Source: Thoreauomyces humboldtii (lineage: Eukaryota > Chytridiomycota > Chytridiomycetes > Spizellomycetales > Powellomycetaceae). Taken from it: a stretch of 29,529 nt of DNA. The stretch spans positions 1 through 29,529 of the forward strand of contig JADGJA010000219.1 of assembly GCA_027596035.1 (NCBI GenBank), read 5' to 3'. Positions 24,689 through 29,529 of the stretch are shown here, in pieces. The notes beneath the pieces were generated by a model that worked only from the letters and a program-made list of their open reading frames with translations, was not told the origin of the DNA and ran no database searches. The position numbers were made by a program, and so were the translations under genes. Every line of letters starts with the position of its first letter. Within the stretch, counting starts at the first letter, position 1.

Positions 24689-24733
24689 ACATAACAGTAT
24701 ATCTCTCGGATTCCGGGGGATATACTGTTATGT
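24689..24733. promoter_or_regulatory. Long perfect inverted repeat enclosing CGG-N3-CCG (putative Zn2Cys6 operator)
   Basis: The arms ACATAACAGTATATC (24689-24703) and GATATACTGTTATGT (24719-24733) are perfectly complementary over 15 bp. The 15-base spacer contains CGGATTCCG (24707-24715), the CGG-N3-CCG arrangement bound by fungal Zn2Cys6 dimers. It sits 115-159 bases upstream of the monooxygenase start. An operator for that gene is inferred; a hairpin in a leader transcript is the alternative. Confidence 0.6.
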
Positions 24734-25021
24734 TCGTGGCAGTAAGTGGTCAGGCTGGAGTCTGGAGTAAGGGCTCTGATGCTGATCATTTTCCGACAGC
24801 AGCGCCACTTAGGCTGAGTCCTAAGTCTCCTAAGTCGGAGTTCTGCTGGGAGTTCTGTGGAGTTCTCGTTGGCCGGTCGTCAACAGAAACGTGGCAAGCC
24901 GAAGGACAGCCAAAGTACCGAATGCTTTTTTATCAGATGTCCGATTTCGCTGGTCCTGCATCCCATGCGATCCGCTATCCGACATCTGAACGTTTTTCTG
25001 CAATGTCAGTTTGGCTGCAAG

Positions 25022-25029
25022 TATAAAAG
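25022..25029 (+). promoter_or_regulatory. TATA box (TATAAAAG) for a plus-strand transcript
   Basis: A consensus TATAAAAG lies 97 bases upstream of an ATG in good context (CTACCATGTCC) at 25119. This suggests a plus-strand transcript starting near 25050-25065. Confidence 0.5.
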
Positions 25030-25118
25030 GCAGGCGGCGTGGGATTGCGGGACTCCAGACGTTGCGGGACACCCGTCGCACCTCCTCCATCCAGAAGACC
25101 GCTCCGAGTACCGCTACC

Positions 25119-25379
25119 ATGTCCCGTCCCCTCCATCCCATCCGTCTCCCGACCTCCTTCACAACGTCGACCACACTCACTCCCTATCCATCACTCCCTA
25201 TCCGTCCACCACGACCATACCGACCTCGTCCTCGGCGACCAAGAGCACATTCTCCAACGCATCGTCGTCATCATCATCATCAACAAGTTGAGTTCTGGGA
25301 CGGCGAGGACGAGGGGCGGGAGATGGGTACGAGGTGGCGGAACGGTGGGGTTTTGGTGTGGAAATGGTCGTTAAGCTAG
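25119..25379 (+). CDS. Small hypothetical ORF (86 aa), uncertain
   Basis: The frame starts MSRPLHPIRLPTSFTTS and ends in VEFWDGEDEGREMGTRWRN...WKWSLS. The first half is Pro/Arg/Ser-rich and low complexity with a short His run. The last 30 residues look more protein-like. Support comes from the TATA box and good start context rather than from any recognised family. A 14-bp direct duplication at 25179-25206 changes the frame, and the frame left without it is Ser/Thr-rich and ends earlier, so the ORF may be chance or a recent variant. It could also be part of a longer spliced gene. Confidence 0.35.
   Translation: MSRPLHPIRLPTSFTTSTTLTPYPSLPIRPPRPYRPRPRRPRAHSPTHRRHHHHQQVEFWDGEDEGREMGTRWRNGGVLVWKWSLS
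25179..25206. repeat. 14-bp tandem duplication in the small ORF
   Basis: ACTCCCTATCCATC is followed directly by ACTCCCTATCCGTC, differing at one base. Because 14 is not a multiple of three, the duplication shifts any reading frame that crosses it. Confidence 0.85.
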
Positions 25380-25636
25380 GTGGACTGGATTGGTTGGGAC
25401 TCGATATCATTAAAATTCACATGCATCACATGAACTGCTACGCCCCGGTTTGGCTTGTTTCGGTGTGCGTCATGACGGGCTTTGCCGTCTTGCTCTAAGC
25501 CCCCGTTCGACTGTCCCATTCGACTATCATACAGCAAAACAAGCTAAACAACGTAGCTTGACGTGCGAACGCTTTTAATCCTCCTCATATAGACCACTCC
25601 TTACAAGTTTTCTAGCTCCAGCCAAAGTCATTAGCC

Positions 25637-27273
25637 ATGACGGATTCCTCACCGGCTTCCCCGGAAGGACCGCCCACTCCGAGCCTCGGGGTGCCTTCCG
25701 CGCTCGCCGCGTCGGTTCCAGCGCCGATGTCACCCAACGCGGAAACGAAAACCGATGTCACATTGCTGCACAGTCCCGAGATTAGCGAGTCGAGCAGCAC
25801 CACCTCCGGAAGTCCCACCACGCCGGGAGCTTTGGATGGATTGGAACTGGACCTTGACTTCGCATCCTTGTCCACCTTTGATCTCGCCGGAAGCGACCTC
25901 ATACCGATCCTCGCACGTTCCTTCTCCGCCCAGAGATCAAAGCTCGAGGAGACTCCTGTCGGACGAAAGGTCAAGTCGAAACTGATCCTGGCGCAGCAGC
26001 GTCTCGTACACACGCAACTCCGGATCCTTCAATCGCAACGTACGCCCGCGGCCGTGAAGAATCGGGACAAGTTTGCTTTCGTGATCGGAGTCACGAACAT
26101 GTGGATCACGGCTTTGCTACTGGGAATGTGGCCAACGCTGCTTCCTGCATTCTTTGTGTTGAAGACGACAACCCTGCTTCTCGTGCGTCTTATCCTCTAT
26201 AAGCGCAAGCGATGGCATTATTTCATGGTAGGTTCGGAAAGTTGTCTGCGGAATCTCACGGCATGAGTGTATACTCACCGTGCCTTTCCTTGCCCGTCTT
26301 CCAGTTCGACCTTTGCTACTTTCAGAACGCGCTGCTTGTTCTTTTGATTCTCTTTCCGGGATCTCACGTCCACCTATTCTGTGCCAACTGGGGCCTGGCC
26401 AACGGCCCCGTTCTGGTTGCCATCACCGCTTGGCGAAACTCCTTGGTTTTCCACTCGCTCGACAAAATGACTTCCCTCAATCTCCACTTTGACCCACCAC
26501 TTACCCTCTTTGCCATCCGATGGCTTGCTGCCTCCGCGACGGACGATAACACTCCCTCGTGGCTATTTCCCCATCACCTTCGGGTGCTCGCAGCCGATCC
26601 GCCCAACCTCTCCTTCGCGCAACTGACCGCGATATCGTTGGCCATGTACCTGTTCTGGCAGGCCGCGTACTGGACGTTTGTTTGGGTATGTTAATGAAAG
26701 CACTACTTTCGCGCGCAATTTCCGGATTCAATTGGCTTATCAGCTGTTCAGACGATGCGCGCCGACAAGATCGCCTCTGGATACGCAACGTCCACGACTT
26801 GGATGCTGGCGAATCACAAATCGATCATCTACCGCACGGTGAAGACGATCCCAAAGGCCTACCAGCCTGCCGCTTTCATGTTCATCCAATGGGTGTACAC
26901 GGTCATCACCGTCAGCTTCAGTTGGCTGCTCTACAAGTACAAGTACCTACACGCGGCGTGCCTCATGGGGTCTCTCGCCATGGCGACGTGGAACGGCGCA
27001 AACTTTTATTTCGACGTATTCTCCCGACGCTACGTGCAGGAGCTGCAGCAGCTGGAGAAGGATCTGGAGGGCGTCAGCGAAAAGAACAAGAAGGCGAACA
27101 ACCAAATCTCGTCCGCAGAGGGTGCGGAACAGAGCAACGGGACGGAGGTTGCGGAGCACTTGCTCGCCGAGAAGGCCTCCAATGAGCAGCTCAGAGCTCG
27201 ATTCGGAGCAGCGGTGGAAGCGCGGAACGCGGCCGTTCCTGCTGGAAAGCTTCACTTAGGCAGTACTTGCTAG
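25637..27273 (+). CDS. GPC1: Glycerophosphocholine acyltransferase 1
   Basis: Gpc1 (former DUF2838 family, yeast YGR149W) acylates glycerophosphocholine with acyl-CoA to make lysophosphatidylcholine, a step of the PC deacylation-reacylation cycle in the ER membrane. Exons 25637-26227, 26305-26685 and 26752-27273 (introns 77 and 66 nt, both phase 0) encode 497 residues. The N-terminal 90 or so residues are Ser/Pro/Thr-rich. The membrane core has about eight hydrophobic segments and family motifs such as VLKTTTLLLVRLILYKRKRWHYFMFDLCYFQNA (split by intron 1), WGLANGPVLVAITAWRNSLVFHSLDKMTSL and YRTVKTIPKAYQPAAFMFIQ. After the last membrane segment comes a charged, probably coiled tail (YVQELQQLEKDLEGVSEKNKK), then a low-complexity end. 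The start has a good context (AGCCATGACGG). Confidence 0.93.
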
Positions 27274-27355
27274 CACTTGAATATACCGTAGTTATAATTC
27301 TCTAAGCGCATTCCAGTCGAGAAAGCGGGGTCATTCGTGTGTTTCGCGCTTCTAT

Positions 27356-28899
27356 TCAGAATTTCAAATGCTTGCTGAAACGGGCAAACTCTCGTTTTAT
27401 CAGTGATGGCGGAAGGAGGTCTGCCAAGTCTTTGGCGATTTTCCTGTAACCCTGCGAGATGGTCAGCATCTAGACCGCAAGAAATAACCGCAAACAGATT
27501 GAATCCGACTCACCTTCGCCGAAAAGTGCTGACCGTCCGGAGTGTAGAAAGATTTGTGCCGGTACTCCGAATGAGCCGCATCCAAACAAGGACCTGCGTT
27601 TATGCCATCCGGTTTGCTGCAAAGTTGGAGTTCAGAAGCGTTCTTTCGGGTGAGAGCTGGGAACCACATACGTTTCTAGCCATTCAACAAGCCTCTCATT
27701 CCGTGTCAGGTTGGCCGCAATAACGGAGTCGGGCTTTCCCACGTCGCCGTTGGTGGGGATTGTGCAAACCCAGACATCTTTGCCTTGCTCCCTGAGTGTT
27801 TGGCAGGTCTCCTGGATATTGGACAGCGTCTCGTCCGGGGTGAGACCGGCCCTGACGGACAGAAAGTAGGCATGTTTAAGTCAAGACTCTCGAGCTTCCG
27901 GAACACGCAGTTTGCGTCAGCTCACCTGCCATCATATGAACCGACGAGGAGGACTACCACGTCAGCCTCCGCGTACAACACATCATCGAAGACCTTTTGG
28001 AAGTGGGTCTTATTTATCCCTGGCTAAGAATAGTTGCTCAGAACAGTGCCTCGACGACCACAGTCCGCATGTCTCCGTCTTACGTTTATGCTTTTGGGTA
28101 GCCTTTGTAGGACGAAGAGACTTGATCAGCAATGGCATTAAAAGCGAGGATCAGTCGAACTGTGGCCTTACCAATCAGCGGACGTGGTACCGCATACTCC
28201 GCAGTTGTAGATGACCCACGATTGGCGGAGCTTGTATCGTTCTACGAGGAGCGCCCTGCGGAGTTGACCAGTTATGCCTGAACACCATCCCGCCGAAATA
28301 AGCGTGTGAGCACGTCTACTATGGTGGAAGAATATTGGCTCCGCGTAATAACTTACCAGGTACGCCGCCCATTTCCAGCGTATCTCCATAGCCAAACGCC
28401 GTGTCATCTCCTGCAGAATAGAGAATTGAGCTCGAGGTCTATCTTATTTGATGAATGCCCGATCGAAGCATAAAAGAGCACCGCACCGATGACAACAATC
28501 TTGTTCTTTTGCACGGCTGTGGGTTTCGTCTGCACTCCCGAACGTCTGTACAGCCACTACAAGGGCAAAATGGGTTTAGTTCAATTCATACGAGTTTCTG
28601 AGTTACTTGCAACAGGTATGGTCCCACCCGCGTACATTGTTGAAAAGCAGCCACCCATATGATAACTGGACCGCGATAAGAGCCCATAAGGAAACTAGAA
28701 AGTCGTAACTGACGGCCCCTGGAGACTGCAGGAATGACTGCTGTCGTCTCTGCAAGGCGCTGGTCCTCCCCGAGCGACGCGGGGTGAGAGGCGACCCGGA
28801 GGGCGACGGAGATGAATCCTTGCTCGGTGCCTTCTTTGGAGTGGTGCTCTCTGCGGTATCCGCATCGGTTCGCTTGACTCTGCGAGTAGGGGTTGGCAT
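27356..28899 (-). CDS. SGNH/GDSL-hydrolase-like membrane-anchored protein with atypical block I
   Basis: Nine exons (28636-28899, 28487-28556, 28357-28410, 28172-28277, 28084-28102, 27926-28008, 27672-27851, 27514-27616 and 27356-27451) sum to 324 residues. After a basic, Ser/Pro-rich N-terminus, one hydrophobic segment (about 63-87, around SLWALIAVQLSYGWLLF) looks like a signal anchor. The rest follows the SGNH fold. KIVVIGDDTAFGYGD (from 107) occupies block I, NCGVCGTTSADW block II, VVVLLVGSYDG block III, and DGQHFSAKGYRKIAKDL (286-302) block V with the D-x-x-H pair. The nucleophile Ser of GDS is Asp (residue 114) and the block III Asn is Tyr, so ordinary esterase activity is doubtful. Exon 5 is only 19 nt (LPKSIN), supported by phase and by the continuous sequence DWLPKSIN. 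Its flanking acceptors are AAG. Confidence 0.72.
28084..28102 (-). other. Candidate 19-nt microexon of the SGNH-like gene
   Basis: Flanked by a 69-nt intron (GTAAGG to CAAAG) and a 75-nt intron (GTAAGA to ATAAG), this segment adds LPKSIN after the block II tryptophan in a consistent phase. Without it the frame between neighbouring exons breaks, so it is supported by frame as well as by splice sites. Confidence 0.55.
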
Positions 28900-29403
28900 T
28901 GCCAGTTGCTGCTCGTGCTTTGGTGCACAGACCGTTTGGCCGAACCTCACGAAGCCAAAGGAAGGGTGGGTGGGTGGCGCGGCAGTTCACTAGAGAAGAA
29001 GTACAAACGTTCGGACACCAGACCTTTCGCGTCCTGCGCTGTGCGCAGTAAGTTTAAAGCCCAGGACCGGCGGTCATGGGCATGACACCAGGACCGAGTG
29101 AGCTGCGCAGCCCGGGCAGCGATATTGACCAGCAAGTAGCTGGTACGAAGCGAGCTCTAGTTGCGATTGGATTCGGGAGCTAGACCTCCCTTTTCCGGAC
29201 GTTTTTTGAGCGCACCACAGCTCGCCAGCCAGGTATTGGTCAAGTTGGCGTCAAGCACCTTTGAGTCCAACCTCTTGCGCTACGCGGATTGCATGCTCTC
29301 CCCTTCACTTTGAGTTCGTACCCCTGCCAGCATCTTAGTGAGTCTGGGTGCTTCGAATCTCCTTCTTTGAAGTGTCTGCTAACGGTCCCTACAGCATTTA
29401 GCT
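28900..29403. promoter_or_regulatory. Bidirectional promoter and leader of the right-edge gene
   Basis: About 500 bases lie between divergent starts. The right part includes a leader intron of the plus-strand gene, listed separately. No TATA box or other clear element was recognised. Confidence 0.45.
29338..29394 (+). other. Leader (5' UTR) intron of the right-edge gene
   Basis: A 57-nt intron with donor GTGAGT, branch GCTAACG and acceptor CTACAG ends 9 bases before the ATG at 29404. The upstream exon has no usable start in frame, so the intron most likely lies in the untranslated leader. Confidence 0.6.
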
Positions 29404-29529
29404 ATGAAGCCTGTAGCTGCTTCGAACTGGCACAGGTGCAAGTATACATGTACAGTAGGGGGTTTCACACCTGGGGTTTTGGGGCCTTCAAACGCGTTCG
29501 ACAGCAATATTTGGTCTGGTACCGCATCC
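29404..29529 (+). CDS. Start of an unidentified protein-coding gene (partial, runs off the right edge)
   Basis: An open frame of 42 codons begins MKPVAASNWHRC just after the leader intron and is open to the end of the window. Too little is visible to assign a family. A donor-like GTGCAAG follows codon 11, so the coding exon may be very short. Confidence 0.4.
   Translation, partial: MKPVAASNWHRCKYTCTVGGFTPGVLGPSNAFDSNIWSGTAS

Larger units (their letters stand above)
24575..25118. promoter_or_regulatory. Divergent promoter region of the FAD monooxygenase
   Basis: About 540 bases with no supported gene. It contains the 24689-24733 palindrome, a 6-bp inverted repeat CTTAGG-CTGAGT-CCTAAG with a TGAGTC (AP-1/Gcn4-like) core near 24809-24826, and a plus-strand TATA box at 25022. 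Confidence 0.6.

Noticed and set aside
24830..25410. Minus-strand frames with a poly-Asp stretch
   Set aside because: They arise from a CAT/ATC-type repeat read in reverse, have stops between them and lack splice signals. The TATA box and start context favour the plus strand.
29341..29365. GCTTCGAATC-like T-loop suggesting a tRNA
   Set aside because: No acceptor stem, D arm or anticodon arm can be drawn around it. It lies inside a clear intron.

Overview
The window is nuclear DNA of a fungus, most likely a basidiomycete. The evidence is gene structure and gene content. Nearly every gene is cut by short spliceosomal introns of about 44-95 nt with GTRNGT-like donors, CTAAC-type branch points and CAG, TAG or often AAG acceptors. 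The genes are typical of fungi: Prp8, a Wee1-type kinase, Gpc1 acyltransferase and an OCRL-type phosphatase. No tRNA, rRNA, transposon or CRISPR array was recognised. Exon boundaries below were derived by reading frames across splice sites by hand; each multi-exon model sums to an intact reading frame.

Layout, left to right. 1-2760 (-): 5' part of PRP8, running off the left edge. 3315-4433 (+): NAD(P)-dependent oxidoreductase of the Gfo/Idh/MocA family, YMR315W-like. 4834-7970 (-): Wee1/Swe1-type kinase with nine exons. 8818-9212 (-): small two-exon protein with a mitochondrial presequence. 9642-11191 (-): secreted GH26-like glycoside hydrolase with an EF-hand loop. 11881-13614 (+): polyQ protein with a MIT-like domain. 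13943-18290 (-): OCRL/INPP5B-like inositol polyphosphate 5-phosphatase with 13 exons, one of 15 nt. 19095-19535 (-): proteasome assembly chaperone 4-like protein. 19833-22567 (+): nine-exon TPR-like protein, possibly an RNA polymerase I core-factor subunit (TAF1A/Rrn11-like). 22929-24574 (-): FAD-dependent aromatic-type monooxygenase. 25119-25379 (+): uncertain small ORF. 25637-27273 (+): glycerophosphocholine acyltransferase. 27356-28899 (-): SGNH/GDSL-hydrolase-like protein with an unusual nucleophile position. 29404-end (+): start of a further gene behind a leader intron.

The genes do not form a pathway cluster. Several pairs are divergent over short shared promoters: 19536-19832, 24575-25118 and 28900-29403. 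The most distinctive non-coding signal is a 15-bp perfect inverted repeat with a CGG-N3-CCG core upstream of the monooxygenase, resembling a binding site for a Zn2Cys6 regulator. No obviously new multi-gene system was found. The less ordinary items are the SGNH-like protein with Asp in place of the catalytic Ser, that palindrome, a telobox-like palindrome, an orphan spliced transcript signal near 18.6 kb, and two apparent microexons.
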